NCBI GenBank assembly: GCA_025934615.1
Contig: JAICXS010000094.1
Coordinates: 1-6,939, forward strand
Length of the DNA stretch: 6,939 nt
DNA from: Nitrospiraceae bacterium
GTDB taxonomy: Bacteria > Nitrospirota > Nitrospiria > Nitrospirales > Nitrospiraceae
Direction of reading: 5' to 3'
Shown: piece by piece, positions 6,842 to 6,939 of the stretch
How positions within the stretch are numbered: the stretch's first letter is position 1
How the letters are laid out: every line of letters begins with the position of its first letter
The notes under the pieces: model-generated
Told to the model about the DNA's origin: nothing
Databases searched by the model: none
Seen by the model: the letters and a program-made list of their open reading frames with translations, nothing else
Made by a program: the position numbers and the translations under genes

Positions 6842-6939
6842 CTAGAGGCCGAAGAGATTCTTGAGCCGATCCAGCATGCCGGGATTGTGAATTTCGCAGA
6901 AGAGCGTCGGCTCTGTTCCTTCTATAAAAGACTCTTCCA
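6842..6939 (-). CDS. C-terminal end of an upstream gene, possibly class A penicillin-binding protein
   Basis: The minus strand is open from the right edge to TAG at 6844-6842, giving the last 31 residues (starting EESFIEGTEPT and ending RLKNLFGL). The pattern of G-T-E-P-T followed by F-C and a histidine (TLFCEIH) resembles the tails that follow the transpeptidase domain in some class A penicillin-binding proteins, in my recollection. With no catalytic domain visible this is a guess. The gene is also on the minus strand and ends 174 bases before the response regulator, which has its own promoter, so the two need not be co-transcribed. Confidence 0.55.
   Translation of the reverse strand, partial: EESFIEGTEPTLFCEIHNPGMLDRLKNLFGL

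Noticed and set aside
1..6939. A mobile element, CRISPR array, defence island or other new multi-gene system
   Set aside because: No transposase, integrase, regularly spaced repeats or clustered defence genes are visible. The genes are mostly housekeeping or single accessory genes.

Overview
The window reads as a compact, moderately GC-rich chromosomal segment from a Gram-negative bacterium. Two genes imply an outer membrane: an apolipoprotein N-acyltransferase (Lnt) and a lipoprotein-type patatin. The short CAGC/CTGA-type intergenic repeat and the gene style recall Nitrospira-type genomes, but that placement is an impression and not a demonstrated assignment. Every gene I can support lies on the minus strand, so transcription runs from right to left. 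No mobile element, tRNA, rRNA, CRISPR array or convincing rho-independent terminator was found.

From right to left (in the direction of transcription) the layout is as follows. The last 31 codons of an unidentified gene, possibly a class A penicillin-binding protein, end at 6842. A 174-base gap carries a good sigma70-type promoter (TTGACT, 17 bases, CATACT). It is followed by a response regulator with a receiver domain and a helical C-terminal part but no DNA-binding domain. A second promoter (TTGACT, 17 bases, TATGCT) sits in the next gap and drives a patatin-like phospholipase that appears to be a lipoprotein. Then come a PIN-domain (VapC-type) ribonuclease gene without a visible antitoxin and the block lnt, prfB, lysS. 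The lysS gene is cut by the left edge of the window.

The most informative point is prfB. The true gene starts at 2191 (ATG with a good Shine-Dalgarno sequence) and runs 23 codons to an in-frame UGA inside a canonical programmed +1 frameshift site (GGGGG, 3 bases, CTT TGA C). After the shift it continues to a UGA at 1045, giving a 381-residue release factor 2. A single-frame ORF call gives a wrong N-terminus from a TTG at 2187. The 3' end of prfB also lies inside an imperfect 15-base inverted repeat that supplies the last residues of RF2 and continues towards lysS.

Functionally, lnt, prfB and lysS look like a housekeeping group (lipoprotein maturation, translation termination, lysyl-tRNA charging) with 44 to 47 base gaps. 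The patatin lipoprotein would be a natural substrate of Lnt, although this adjacency does not prove a link. I see no evidence for an undescribed multi-gene system here. The less explained parts are the response regulator output domain, the solitary PIN gene and the prfB-lysS repeat.
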